Origin: Streptomyces olivoverticillatus
GTDB lineage: Bacteria; Actinomycetota; Actinomycetes; Streptomycetales; Streptomycetaceae
Direction: 5' to 3'
Length of the DNA: 64,000 bases
NCBI RefSeq assembly: GCF_014203555.1
Contig: NZ_JACHJH010000001.1
Location: 978,013 to 1,042,012 of the forward strand
How positions within the stretch are numbered: the first letter of the stretch is position 1; the number at the start of each line of letters is the position of its first letter. Made by a program: the position numbers and the translations under genes. The notes under the pieces were generated by a model, which was given only the letters and a program-made list of their open reading frames with translations, did no database searches and had not been told where the DNA came from. This document shows, piece by piece, positions 54,745 through 63,642 of this stretch.

Positions 54745-56139
54745 TCAGGACAGGGACCAACGCGGGCCGGACGGGGTGTCCTCGATCGCGAGGCCGGAGT
54801 GCTGGAGCTGATCGCGGATGGCGTCGGCGGTGGCGTAGTCCTTGCGGCCGCGGGCCGCCTCGCGCTGCTCCAGGACCAGCCTGACCAGCGAGTCCACCAC
54901 ACCGTGCAGGTCCTCGCCGCGGCCGCTGCCGCCGCGGTCCCACTGCTCGTCCAGCGGGTCCAGGCCCAGCACGCCGAGCATGGCGCGCACCTCGGCCAGC
55001 CGGGCGACGGCGGTTTCCTTGTCGTCGGCGGTCAGCGCGGAGTTTCCCTGGCGGACGGTGGTGTGCACCACGGCCAGCGCCTGCGGGACGCCCAGGTCGT
55101 CGTCCATCGCCTCGGCGAACGCCGGCGGCACCTCGGCGGCCGGCTCGACGGGCCCGGCCTTCTCCACGACGCGCTGGATGAAGCCCTCGATCCGCGCGAA
55201 GGCCGACTCGGCCTCGCGCAGCGCCTCCTCGCTGTACTCGATCATCGACCGGTAGTGCGGGGTGCCCAGGTAGTAGCGCAGGACGATGGGGCGCCAGTGC
55301 TTGACCATCTCGGAGACGAGCACGGAGTTGCCCAGCGACTTCGACATCTTCTCGCCGCTCATGGTCACCCAGGCGTTGTGCACCCAGTACGCGGCGAAGT
55401 CGTCGCCGAAGGCCTTGGCCTGGGCGATCTCGTTCTCGTGGTGCGGGAAGATCAGGTCCAGGCCGCCGCCGTGGATGTCGAACGCGGCGCCCAAGTACTT
55501 GTGGGCCATCGCCGAGCACTCCAGGTGCCAGCCGGGACGGCCGCGGCCCCACGGGGTCTCCCAGGACGGCTCGCCGGGCTTGGCGGCCTTCCACATCGCG
55601 AAGTCGCGCGGGTCGCGCTTGCCGGTCTCGCCCTCGCCCGAAGGCTGCAGGAGGTTGTCCAGCTCCTGGTTGGACAGCTCCAGATAGCCGGGGAAGGAGC
55701 GCACGTCGAAGTAGACGTTGCCATCGGCCTCGTAGGCGTGGCCGCGCTCGATCAGACCGCGCATCATCTCGATCATCTCGGGTACGTGCCCGGTGGCGCG
55801 CGGCTCGTAGGTGGGCGGCAGGCAGCCGAGGACGTCGTAGCCGGTGTTGAAGGCCCGCTCGTTCTCGAAGCCGATCGACCACCAGGGGCGGCCCTGGTCG
55901 GCCGCCTTCTTGATGATCTTGTCGTCGATGTCGGTGACATTGCGGACGAACGTCACGTCGTAGCCGCGGTAGGCGAACCAGCGGCGCATGATGTCGAAGT
56001 TCAGACCCGACCGGATGTGCCCGATGTGCGGTGCGGCCTGCACGGTGGCGCCACACAGGTAGATCGAGACACAGCCCGGAGTGAGCGGGGAGAAGTCACG
56101 GATCTGCCGGGCGCTGGTGTCGTACAGGCGAATGGTCAC
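54745..56139 (-). CDS. cysS: Cysteinyl-tRNA synthetase
   Basis: A 464-residue class I synthetase, normal family length. Zinc-binding Cys in [15 protein letters not shown], which also contains the HIGH signature; second signature KMSKS in [13 protein letters not shown]; zinc ligands C and HH in [11 protein letters not shown] and [13 protein letters not shown] at 56139 ([12 protein letters not shown]) was chosen because the family starts there; TACCCT six bases upstream suggests a leaderless transcript. First gene of the cysS-rlmB operon. Confidence 0.96.
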   Translation of the reverse strand: MTIRLYDTSARQIRDFSPLTPGCVSIYLCGATVQAAPHIGHIRSGLNFDIMRRWFAYRGYDVTFVRNVTDIDDKIIKKAADQGRPWWSIGFENERAFNTGYDVLGCLPPTYEPRATGHVPEMIEMMRGLIERGHAYEADGNVYFDVRSFPGYLELSNQELDNLLQPSGEGETGKRDPRDFAMWKAAKPGEPSWETPWGRGRPGWHLECSAMAHKYLGAAFDIHGGGLDLIFPHHENEIAQAKAFGDDFAAYWVHNAWVTMSGEKMSKSLGNSVLVSEMVKHWRPIVLRYYLGTPHYRSMIEYSEEALREAESAFARIEGFIQRVVEKAGPVEPAAEVPPAFAEAMDDDLGVPQALAVVHTTVRQGNSALTADDKETAVARLAEVRAMLGVLGLDPLDEQWDRGGSGRGEDLHGVVDSLVRLVLEQREAARGRKDYATADAIRDQLQHSGLAIEDTPSGPRWSLS

Positions 56140-56304
56140 GGAACCAGGGTAGTGGCCCCGGAGGAGTGCCCCGGGCAATCAGGGGCGGAGGGTGTGGGTC
56201 CGGGGAGTTACGGCACGTTTTTACCGCTATTTGCCTTTTGCGCGATAAACACCATTACCTCTGGTAGTTTCCCCGGCACCAGGCCGCGGAACCCAGGAGG
56301 GGCG

Positions 56305-57438
56305 TTGCACTCCACCCTGCCGGTACAGGACCACCCCGAGCAGCAGACGGGCCCGACGGCGCGCCGGGCGTCCGGCGGCGGGGACGCGGGCGGAAGACTC
56401 GCCGCCCTGGACGGCCTGCGGCTCTGCGCGGCACTGATGGTGGTGGCCTACCACTACATCGCCTTCGGCAGCGGCGCCTGGGACCGGCCCTCCCGCTCCC
56501 TCTTCCCCACGGCCTACCTGCCCGCCTCCTACGGCTGGCTCGGCGTCCAGCTCTTCTTCCTGATCAGCGGCTTCGTGATCTGCATGAGCTGCTGGGGCAA
56601 GAGCGTGGAGGAATTCGCGGCGTCGCGCGTCACCCGGCTCTACCCGGCGTACTGGTTCGCCGTGCTCGCCGTCGCGTTCGCGCTCCGGCTGTGGCCGTCG
56701 ATGGGCGAAGCGCCCCGGCTGAAGGACGTGGCCGTCAACCTGACGATGCTCCAGGACCCCCTGGGGGTGGATCCGGTGGACGGGGTCTACTGGACCCTCT
56801 GGATCGAGATGCGTTTCTATCTGCTCTTCGCGCTCGTCGTCCACAAGGGGCTGACCTACCGCCGGGCGGTGGGATTCTGTGTGGTCTGGGCCTTTGCCGC
56901 GACGATCGCCAAAGCGGCGGACAACAGCACGCTCGACCAGATCCTGATGCCGCACGACTGCTGGTATTTCATCGCGGGCATCGCTTTCTATCTGATGTAC
57001 CGATTCCGCCCGAATACGGTGCTCTGGCTGATCACCGGCGGGTGCCTGCTGGCCGCCCAGCACGATCTCCTGGAAGCGCAGCTGCGGGCGGAGGGCCATA
57101 TGGGCCATCACGTACCGCAGTGGCCGACGCTCGCACTGCTGCTGGTCTTCTTCCTGGCGGTGGCGGCGGTCGCGCTGGGCTGGACGTCCCGCCTGCGATG
57201 GCGGTGGCTGGCAAAGGCGGGCGCGCTCACCTACCCGCTCTATCTGCTCCACGAACATCTCGGCTGGTTGATCATCAAGCAGTCGCACGGCCGGGTGCCG
57301 CGATACGTCCTGCTTCCGGCACTGGTGGCGGCAATGCTGCTCGCTGCATGGCTCGTACACCGGTGCGTGGAACGTCCGCTGGCCGCACGCCTGAAACAGG
57401 GGCTGCGGCGCGCCGTGACGGAGATCCGGTGTGGTTGA
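56305..57438 (+). CDS. Acyltransferase 3 family membrane protein, copy 1
   Basis: A 377-residue integral membrane O-acyltransferase (OafA/YrhL type) with about ten helices. LAALDGLRLCAALMVVAYHYIAFG carries the conserved His of this family, followed by GWLGVQLFFLISGFVICMS and the R-rich SRVTRLYPAYW. TTG at 56305 has AGGAGG at five bases; the preceding frame is non-coding. It probably acetylates a surface glycan or secreted metabolite. The next gene is a close paralogue. Confidence 0.9.
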   Translation: MHSTLPVQDHPEQQTGPTARRASGGGDAGGRLAALDGLRLCAALMVVAYHYIAFGSGAWDRPSRSLFPTAYLPASYGWLGVQLFFLISGFVICMSCWGKSVEEFAASRVTRLYPAYWFAVLAVAFALRLWPSMGEAPRLKDVAVNLTMLQDPLGVDPVDGVYWTLWIEMRFYLLFALVVHKGLTYRRAVGFCVVWAFAATIAKAADNSTLDQILMPHDCWYFIAGIAFYLMYRFRPNTVLWLITGGCLLAAQHDLLEAQLRAEGHMGHHVPQWPTLALLLVFFLAVAAVALGWTSRLRWRWLAKAGALTYPLYLLHEHLGWLIIKQSHGRVPRYVLLPALVAAMLLAAWLVHRCVERPLAARLKQGLRRAVTEIRCG

Positions 57439-57605
57439 GACGCGCATAACCTGCGATCTGGTGCGCCGGAGACAGGGCCAGAAAAACCGGGACAGAAAAG
57501 CATGCGAGAGAACCGTCACGGCCCACTCGGCCGCATTTTGTGTCAGCATGCCAGCGCAATGGCCCCGCGTAGGATGAGCCGACCGACCCCAATGGAGAGG
57601 ACGAC

Positions 57606-58859
57606 ATGCGTTTCGCCAGACGAGATGATCTCGATGGCGCCCAAACAGCCGTTCAACGGTCGGCACCCAGGCTCTATGTACTGGACGGGCTCCGCCTCAT
57701 GGCGGCCCTCATGGTCGTGGTCTTCCACTACGTCGCCCTCCGCGGCGGCTGGGGACAGGACCCGGCAAATGTCTTCCCGAACGCGCATCTGGTCGCCCGC
57801 TACGGATTCCTCGGCGTCGAGGTCTTCTTCCTGATCAGCGGCTTCGTGATCTGCATGAGCACCTGGGGACGCTCGCTGGGCGACTTCGTGGTCTCCCGTG
57901 CCTGCCGCATCTACCCGGCCTACTGGGTCGCGATCTTCCTGACCGCCGGTGTCGTCACCCTGTGGCCACAGGTCCGCAGCGTGAAGAACTGGGACGTCGT
58001 CCTCACCAACCTCACGATGCTCCAGCAGGGCCTCGGAGTCTGGGACGTCGACGGCGTCTACTGGACGCTCTTCATCGAGCTGAAGTTCTACGTCCTCTTC
58101 GCGATCGTCGTCGCCACGGGCGTCACCTACCGCAAGTGCGTGCTCTTCTGCGGGCTGTGGACGGTCGCCGCCGTCAGTGCGGGCCAGGTGGACAACAAGC
58201 TGCTCGACATGTGGGCCATGCCCCTGTACTCGCCGTACTTCATCGCGGGCATCGCCTTCTACCTGATGCACCGCTTCAAACCCACCGCACTGCTGTGGGG
58301 CATCGTGGGCATCTCCCTGCTCCTGGCCGAGCACCACGTACCCAAGCGCGTCGCCGACAACACCAACAGCACGATCGCCACCTGGCCCGCCACCCTGGGT
58401 GTCTTCCTGGCCTTCGTGCTCATGGCGCTGATCGCGACGGGCAAGCTCAACCGGATTCAGTGGCCGTGGCTGGCGAAGGCGGGCGCGCTCACCTACCCGC
58501 TCTACCTGCTCCACCAGTACATCGGGATGACGATCATCCACGGGCTGCGTACCCGGGTCCCGGCGCCGCTGCTGGTGGCCGGCCTGATGGTCGTGATGCT
58601 CTTCGCCGCCTGGCTCCTCCACCGCTACGTCGAGAGACCACTCGGCAAACGGATGCGCGACGCCCTCAAGAAGGGCATGGAGGAGATGCGCCGCAATTCC
58701 GTGCCACCGGCGCGCGCCGGGGCCGGAAGCGCCTCCGAGAACTCGCTCACGGCGGGCCTGCGCGAGGGCCTGCCGCTGCTCAAGGAGCCGCGCGGCTACG
58801 ACAAGCCCGCGGGATCCGACCGCGACCGCGTCGGCGCCGCCCAGTCCGACGGCGCGTGA
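57606..58859 (+). CDS. Acyltransferase 3 family membrane protein, copy 2
   Basis: A 417-residue paralogue of the preceding gene. The shared blocks are LYVLDGLRLMAALMVVVFHYVAL, FLGVEVFFLISGFVICMSTWG, DGVYWTLFIELKFYVLFA and LAKAGALTYPLYLLH. It has an extra ~60-residue polar C-terminal tail. The tandem arrangement (167 bp apart, same strand) indicates local duplication followed by divergence, so the two may act on different positions or acyl donors. Confidence 0.9.
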   Translation: MRFARRDDLDGAQTAVQRSAPRLYVLDGLRLMAALMVVVFHYVALRGGWGQDPANVFPNAHLVARYGFLGVEVFFLISGFVICMSTWGRSLGDFVVSRACRIYPAYWVAIFLTAGVVTLWPQVRSVKNWDVVLTNLTMLQQGLGVWDVDGVYWTLFIELKFYVLFAIVVATGVTYRKCVLFCGLWTVAAVSAGQVDNKLLDMWAMPLYSPYFIAGIAFYLMHRFKPTALLWGIVGISLLLAEHHVPKRVADNTNSTIATWPATLGVFLAFVLMALIATGKLNRIQWPWLAKAGALTYPLYLLHQYIGMTIIHGLRTRVPAPLLVAGLMVVMLFAAWLLHRYVERPLGKRMRDALKKGMEEMRRNSVPPARAGAGSASENSLTAGLREGLPLLKEPRGYDKPAGSDRDRVGAAQSDGA

Positions 58860-58896
58860 CGCGGCGGTCCGGGCGGGCCGTGGCGGCCCGTACGCC

Positions 58897-59304
58897 CTAG
58901 AGCGAACCGACCACCCGGCGGGGAGCGACGCGGACGACGACCCGTTCCGCGTCCTCCCCGGCCGCCGGATTGAAGTCGGCGTAGTCCTTGCCGGTGTACT
59001 TCCGCGACAGCTCGTTGATCAGCTCCTGGCCGCCCTCGACGGAGAGCGTGGCCGCGCCCCGGATCTCGGCGTAGGTGTACGGCGCATTGGGCGGGTTGAT
59101 CATGATCGTGACGCGCGGGTCGCGGCGGAGGTTCTTCTCCTTGCGGCGCCCGACGGTCGTCGAGACGAGCAGCTGATTGCCCTCGCGCTTGATCCAGGTG
59201 ACCGACAGCTGCGGGCTGCCGTCGGGCTGGACCGTCGCCACGGTGGCGAAGACGGGGTTGTCGTCGATGTACTTCTTGAGGTCGTCCGACATTTCGGCAG
59301 ACAC
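58897..59304 (-). CDS. PPOX-class F420/FMN-dependent oxidoreductase-like protein
   Basis: A 135-residue split-barrel flavin/deazaflavin-binding protein of the pyridoxamine-phosphate-oxidase superfamily (VFATVATVQPDGSPQLSVTWIKREGNQLLVSTTVGRRKEKNLRRDPRV pattern). Such actinobacterial PPOX proteins often use F420. Substrate unknown. GTG at 59304 has AAGGAA upstream; an ATG four codons later is possible. Convergent with the acyltransferase gene. Confidence 0.85.
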   Translation of the reverse strand: MSAEMSDDLKKYIDDNPVFATVATVQPDGSPQLSVTWIKREGNQLLVSTTVGRRKEKNLRRDPRVTIMINPPNAPYTYAEIRGAATLSVEGGQELINELSRKYTGKDYADFNPAAGEDAERVVVRVAPRRVVGSL

Positions 59305-59490
59305 GGCTCCGGTTCCTTCCCTGCGATGACGCCCGGTGTGCGCCGCCACCCACCACAAGGGGGTGATCGACGCAAACCGGACATGACGTCATGCGCACCG
59401 TATTCCCGCGAGGGGAGGTCACGGGCAGGGACAGGCCCGAGAAGGCCCGGAGAGGCACTCAGGGGTGACGCGACGGCCGGGTCGGGCGGA

Positions 59491-60003
59491 TCAGCCGGCG
59501 TCGGACGTACGGACCACCAGCGCCGTGGCGATGGCGGCCAGGCCCTCGGCGCGGCCCGTCAGACCCAGACCGTCGGTCGTGGTGCCGGACACGGACACGG
59601 GGGCGCCCACCGCGGCCGAGAGCGCCTTCTGGGCCTCTTCGCGCCGCTTGCCGATCTTCGGCCGCACACCGATCACCTGAATGGCCACGTTGCCGATCTC
59701 GAAACCGGCGGCGCGCACGATCCGGGCGGCTTCGGCCAGCAGGGTGACGCCCGCCGCGCCGGACCACTCGGGCCGGTCCGTGCCGAAGTGCGCGCCCAGG
59801 TCGCCGAGGCCCGCCGCGGAGAACAGGGCGTCGCACGCGGCGTGCGCCGCCACGTCACCGTCGGAGTGCCCGGCCAGTCCGTGGCTCGCGTCCTCCCAGA
59901 GCAGGCCGGCGCACCACAGCTCGCGGCCCTCCTCGAAGGCGTGCACGTCCGTGCCGACGCCCACCAGGGGCAGCACGGGGCGTGCCGTGGACTCAGAAGC
60001 CAT
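59491..60003 (-). CDS. ispF: 2-C-methyl-D-erythritol 2,4-cyclodiphosphate synthase
   Basis: A 170-residue trimeric zinc enzyme of the MEP isoprenoid pathway. [10 protein letters not shown] provides Asp and His metal ligands, [19 protein letters not shown] the third His region, [12 protein letters not shown] the substrate loop and the final [16 protein letters not shown] closes the site. It overlaps the end of ispD by 11 bp, so ispD-ispF are translationally coupled. Confidence 0.96.
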   Translation of the reverse strand: MASESTARPVLPLVGVGTDVHAFEEGRELWCAGLLWEDASHGLAGHSDGDVAAHAACDALFSAAGLGDLGAHFGTDRPEWSGAAGVTLLAEAARIVRAAGFEIGNVAIQVIGVRPKIGKRREEAQKALSAAVGAPVSVSGTTTDGLGLTGRAEGLAAIATALVVRTSDAG

Positions 60004-60775
60004 CGTTGGCCCTCCTGCGGGCGAGTACGGCCTCGGCCAGGACCAGGTCCAGGGGCCGGGTGACCTTGAACGCTTCCTCGTGGCCGGGCACCACGACGAC
60101 GGGGACGCCGAGGCGCTCGACCATGCCCGCGTCGTCGGTGGCGCCCTCGCCGTCGAGCGCGACCGTCTCGTGCGCCTTCACCAGCGTCGCCCGGTCGAAG
60201 CCCTGCGGGGTCTGCACGGCGCGCAGCAGCGAGCGCTCGGGCGTCGCGACGACCGGCTCGGGCTCGCCCGTACGGGGCTCGACCTGCTTGACGGTGTCCG
60301 TGAGCGGCAGCGCCGGCACGACGGCGGGGGCGCCCGCACGGACCGCGGCGGCCACCGCGTCGACCGTGTCGACGGGCACGAGCGGGCGGGCCGCGTCGTG
60401 GACGAGGACGGCGGTGATGTCGTCCGGCAGGGCCTTGAGGCCGAGGTGCACGGACTCCTGGCGGGTGGCACCGCCGGGGACGACCAGGACGTCGGTGCGG
60501 GTGCTGTCCCGGTCGGCGAGCGGATGCGCGTCGAGCAGGGTGCGGACCTCGGCGGCACCGTCCGGCGGGGCCACGACGACGACCAGGCAGACGGCGCGCG
60601 AGGCGGCCATCGCCCGGACCGCGTGGACGAGCATGGGCGTGCCGTTCAGCGCGCGCAGCGCCTTGGGGGCGCCGGGGCCGAGCCGGACGCCGCGGCCCGC
60701 CGCGGGAATGACCGCGGCGAAGCGCACCGGGGCCGCAGTGACGGAAATGGCCGGCGCGGCGGCTCGATCAGACAT
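59993..60775 (-). CDS. ispD: 2-C-methyl-D-erythritol 4-phosphate cytidylyltransferase
   Basis: A 260-residue cytidylyltransferase, third MEP-pathway step. [27 protein letters not shown] carries the CTP-binding signature with the catalytic Arg and Lys; [11 protein letters not shown] and [11 protein letters not shown] are further family motifs. MSDRAAAP at 60775 was chosen; a longer upstream frame is not conserved-looking. Lies 274 bp downstream of carD and 11 bp overlapping ispF, the standard streptomycete order carD-ispD-ispF. Confidence 0.94.
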   Translation of the reverse strand: MSDRAAAPAISVTAAPVRFAAVIPAAGRGVRLGPGAPKALRALNGTPMLVHAVRAMAASRAVCLVVVVAPPDGAAEVRTLLDAHPLADRDSTRTDVLVVPGGATRQESVHLGLKALPDDITAVLVHDAARPLVPVDTVDAVAAAVRAGAPAVVPALPLTDTVKQVEPRTGEPEPVVATPERSLLRAVQTPQGFDRATLVKAHETVALDGEGATDDAGMVERLGVPVVVVPGHEEAFKVTRPLDLVLAEAVLARRRANDGF

Positions 60776-61049
60776 TGCGTTGGCGTTCAGGTTTGCTTCC
60801 TCGGCCGAATTGGGTATGGCCCTGGGGGTACCCCCCAGCTCGCAGAGCTCGAAGTGCCGGGCGCGATGCCCCCGACCAGCCCCTTCCGTGACGACTGGTC
60901 GGGCCGGCTGCCCGGGCCCGGCACACAGAGCACGGCGTAGCAGCACCGGAGCAGAGATGCCGCAGCGCCCGGCGGATGACTGTCGTCATCGCGCGGGCAC
61001 CGCGGCACTTCTTTACGCGTGGTTGTCCACATCCGGCACCTGTATGGCG

Positions 61050-61532
61050 TCAGGACGCGAGGACCTCGTCGAGCAGGGCCTCGGCCTTGTCCTCGTTGGT
61101 GTTCTCCGCGAGAGCGAGCTCGCTGACCAGGATCTGCCGCGCCTTGGCGAGCATGCGCTTCTCACCTGCGGAGAGGCCGCGCTCACGCTCCCGGCGCCAC
61201 AGGTCGCGGACGACCTCGGCGACCTTGATCACGTCACCCGACGCGAGCTTCTCGAGATTTGCCTTGTAGCGACGGGACCAGTTCGTCGGCTCTTCGGCAT
61301 ACGGCGCGCGAAGCACCTCGAAGACCCGGTCAAGCCCGTCCTGGCCGACCACATCGCGAACGCCGACGAACTCTGCATTGTCCGCCGGCACCCGAACCGT
61401 CAGGTCACCCTGGGCGACCTTCAGCACCAAGTAGGTCTTGTCCACGCCTTTGATCTGGCGAGTTTCGATGGCCTCGATCAGCGCGGCCCCGTGATGGGGA
61501 TAGACCACGGTGTCGCCAACCTTGAACGTCAT
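61050..61532 (-). CDS. carD: CarD-family transcription factor
   Basis: A 160-residue RNA-polymerase-binding protein. N-terminal Tudor-like RNAP interaction domain ([37 protein letters not shown]) and C-terminal helical DNA-binding domain with the conserved Trp in [20 protein letters not shown] that wedges into the upstream edge of the transcription bubble. It stabilises open complexes at housekeeping and rRNA promoters. AAGGGG precedes the ATG. Essential in mycobacteria. Confidence 0.95.
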   Translation of the reverse strand: MTFKVGDTVVYPHHGAALIEAIETRQIKGVDKTYLVLKVAQGDLTVRVPADNAEFVGVRDVVGQDGLDRVFEVLRAPYAEEPTNWSRRYKANLEKLASGDVIKVAEVVRDLWRRERERGLSAGEKRMLAKARQILVSELALAENTNEDKAEALLDEVLAS

Positions 61533-62107
61533 GTGACAGGTACCCCTTCCGTGGCTATCCAGTCTAACACGGGCACAGCATGTTCTGAATGGCGTTTCCG
61601 CAGGTCAGGGCATATCTCGGGGCTTGACAACAGCAACCGGAACGTGCTGCGGGAGGCTTCCGGAAGCGGGTATTCGCAGGTCGGAGCGGTTGTCCGGGCA
61701 GGGCGAAACGCGCACGTTACACGCGCCCGAGCGGCTCCGCGAGCGGCCGAACGTCCCGTTTTGCCGGGGTCCGGTCGGCGGACTTCCGGTACTCCGTTCG
61801 GGGCCCGGCGGCCCCTTCCGCTCGTAATCCGGAATTGATCAACGCGAACTTGATCAATTCCGGAACACCTTCCCTGACACCCACGCATTCATTGCGGATA
61901 ATCCGCCGAGCACGCGCCGCGCCGCTTCTCGATCGCTTCTGCACGGACCCGTGGGCGAAATCCGGCCGCGCACAGGGGCGGGGCCGGAGTGGACCATGGG
62001 GCGGGTCGGGTGCGGCGGGCGTGCAGGGGCTCGGTAACCTAAGCCCGCCGGACACAGACCCTTATCTCGTACGTACCTCGTACCTCGTCCAAGGAGATGC
62101 CGCCGCC
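61533..62107. other. Long divergent intergenic region, carD / lipoprotein
   Basis: A 575-bp non-coding gap. It must hold the carD and lipoprotein promoters. The outstanding element is a perfect 13+13 bp palindrome at 61829-61863 (separate entry). A TTGACA hexamer at 61624 has no clear -10 partner. I find no supportable small gene. Confidence 0.55.
61829..61863. promoter_or_regulatory. Perfect 13-bp-arm palindrome
   Basis: Arms CCGGAATTGATCA and TGATCAATTCCGG are perfectly complementary around a 9-base spacer. The A+T-rich core (AATTGATCA) is unlike the local composition. Symmetry and spacing fit a dimeric regulator site, or an RNA hairpin; its middle position makes a terminator less likely. 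Confidence 0.6.
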
Positions 62108-62779
62108 GTGAGCAGCAGCCTTCGACGCGGCGCTCTCGCCGCTTCCGTCCTCGTGCTCTCGATCGCCTCGCTCTCCGCCTGTGCGGCGGGCAACAGTGCG
62201 CAGACGCTGGAGGTCAAGCCGGACAACGCCGCCACCTCGGTCGGCGACATCAAGCTGCAGAACGTGAACGTGATCACGCAGCCCGACCAGAAGACCAACG
62301 GGCCGGCGGTGATCACGGGCAGGCTCTTCAACAACGGCAACACCGACCAGACGCTGCGCGGCATCTCGCTGCCCGGCAAGGACAGCCCGGTCAAGCTCTC
62401 GGCCGCCAAGGGCGGCGGGCAGATCGTCGTCCCGGCCCACAGCTCGCTCACCCTGGGCGGCAAGGACAACGCCTCCGCGGTGCTGCCGAAGGGCCGCGAG
62501 GGCCTCAAGGACGGCGACTCGCAGCCGCTGGTCTTCGACTTCAGCTCCACGGGCCAGGTGAAGATCTCCGCCTTCGTCTACCCCGCGACGAGCTACTTCT
62601 CGGAGTGGGGCCCCTCGGCTCCCGCCTCCCCGGCGGCCCCGGCCTCCTCCCCCGCCGCCCCGCAGGGCAGCCCGAGCGCCCCGGCCGCCCCCGCGGGCTC
62701 CGCGAGCCCCTCGGCCCAGCAGAGCCGCCCGGCGGCGAGCGAGTCGGCCAAGGCCGGCCAGCAGCACGCGGGTCACTGA
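62108..62779 (+). CDS. Lipoprotein with PCu(A)C/DUF461-like domain
   Basis: A 223-residue exported lipoprotein: signal peptide with lipobox LSAC-AAG, a ~130-residue immunoglobulin-like beta domain (DIKLQNVNVITQPDQK, GPAVITGRLFNNGNTDQTL, VKISAFVYP), then a ~60-residue Ala/Pro/Ser-rich tail. The beta domain recalls copper-chaperone PCu(A)C/DUF461 folds, but the Met/His copper motif is not evident. GTG at 62108 follows AAGGAG. Conserved neighbour of phoRP in streptomycetes as I recall. Confidence 0.8.
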   Translation: MSSSLRRGALAASVLVLSIASLSACAAGNSAQTLEVKPDNAATSVGDIKLQNVNVITQPDQKTNGPAVITGRLFNNGNTDQTLRGISLPGKDSPVKLSAAKGGGQIVVPAHSSLTLGGKDNASAVLPKGREGLKDGDSQPLVFDFSSTGQVKISAFVYPATSYFSEWGPSAPASPAAPASSPAAPQGSPSAPAAPAGSASPSAQQSRPAASESAKAGQQHAGH

Positions 62780-62789
62780 CACCACGCGG

Positions 62790-62823
62790 AGGGGCCCGGA
62801 AGCCGAATGGCTTCCGGGCCCCT
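62790..62823. terminator. Bidirectional terminator, lipoprotein / phoP
   Basis: Perfect 15-bp stem AGGGGCCCGGAAGCC and complement with the 4-base loop GAAT between convergent stop codons. Confidence 0.88.
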
Positions 62824-62848
62824 TCCGTATGGGCGGTGGTGGGCAGGT

Positions 62849-63529
62849 TTACGGCTCGAACTTGTAGCCGAGCCCGCGCACCGTCACCAGGTAGCGCGGC
62901 GCGCCCGGGTCGGGCTCGATCTTGGCGCGCAGGCGCTTGACGTGGACGTCCAGCGTCTTGGTGTCGCCCACGTAGTCGGCGCCCCAGACGCGGTCGATGA
63001 GCTGCATCCGGGTGAGCACCCGGCCCGCGTTGCGCAGCAGCATCTCCAGCAGGTCGAACTCCTTGAGCGGAAGGTCGACCTTGGCGCCGGAGACGGTGAC
63101 CACGTGCCGGTCGACGTCCATCCGCACCGGGCCCGCCTCCAGCGCGGCCGGGGTGACCTCCTCCGGCTCGCCGCGGCGGCGCAGGACGGCCCGGATGCGG
63201 GCGACCAGCTCGCGGGAGGAGAAGGGCTTGGTGACGTAGTCGTCGGCTCCTATCTCCAGGCCGACCACCTTGTCGATCTCGCTGTCCTTGGCCGTGACCA
63301 TGATGACGGGCACGTTGGAGCGCCCGCGCAGCTGCCGGCAGACCTCGGTGCCGGGCAGGCCCGGCAGCATCAGGTCCAGCAGGACCAGGTCGGCGCCGTT
63401 GCGCTCGAACTCGTCCAGCCCGTCGGGCCCGGTGGCCGCGATGGCGACCTCGAAGCCTTCCTTGCGGAGCATGTAGGACAACGCGTCGCTGAAGGATTCT
63501 TCGTCCTCGACGACGAGCACTCGAGTCAC
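62849..63529 (-). CDS. phoP: Phosphate-response regulator PhoP
   Basis: A 226-residue OmpR/PhoB-type response regulator. Receiver domain: acidic pocket VVEDEE, phosphorylation Asp 52 in LVLLDLMLPG, conserved Thr in VTAKD and Lys in YVTKPFSSREL. C-terminal winged helix: LPLKEFDLLEMLLRNAGRVLTR and TLDVHVKRLRAKIE. It controls the pho regulon and, in streptomycetes, antibiotic production. GTG at 63529 with GGAGG upstream. Unusually separated from phoR by about 100 bp containing a coupled mini-ORF. Confidence 0.96.
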   Translation of the reverse strand: MTRVLVVEDEESFSDALSYMLRKEGFEVAIAATGPDGLDEFERNGADLVLLDLMLPGLPGTEVCRQLRGRSNVPVIMVTAKDSEIDKVVGLEIGADDYVTKPFSSRELVARIRAVLRRRGEPEEVTPAALEAGPVRMDVDRHVVTVSGAKVDLPLKEFDLLEMLLRNAGRVLTRMQLIDRVWGADYVGDTKTLDVHVKRLRAKIEPDPGAPRYLVTVRGLGYKFEP

Positions 63530-63642
63530 GGGGTGACCTCCGGTCGGGTCTTTGGGTGGTACGGCGCGGTGGGGTAGCGGGACGGGCGTAGCGCGCTCTC
63601 GTGCGCGACGCGTGCCACGACGAGGGTCACGGGGTGACCTCC
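63525..63642. repeat. 17-bp direct repeat flanking the phoR-phoP spacer
   Basis: GTCACGGGGTGACCTCC at 63525-63541 and again at 63626-63642, 101 bp apart. Each copy contains the ribosome site GGAGGTCAC and GTGA junction on the minus strand, and the inverted repeat GTCAC/GTGAC. Confidence 0.8.
63526..63630 (-). CDS. 34-codon mini-ORF coupled to phoR and phoP
   Basis: Starts GTGA overlapping the phoR stop and ends TGA overlapping the phoP GTG by the same GTGA arrangement. It encodes 34 residues ([17 protein letters not shown]...) without recognisable homology. The 17-bp string GTCACGGGGTGACCTCC occurs at both its ends (63525 and 63626, + strand), so it may have arisen by duplication of the junction. 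Possibly a translational relay and not a functional peptide. Confidence 0.45.
   Translation of the reverse strand: MTLVVARVAHESALRPSRYPTAPYHPKTRPEVTP

Noticed and set aside
53620..56304. Upstream 895-codon extension of the first acyltransferase
   Set aside because: It is antisense to rlmB and cysS. A TTG with a perfect ribosome site at 56305 and the family length mark the true start.
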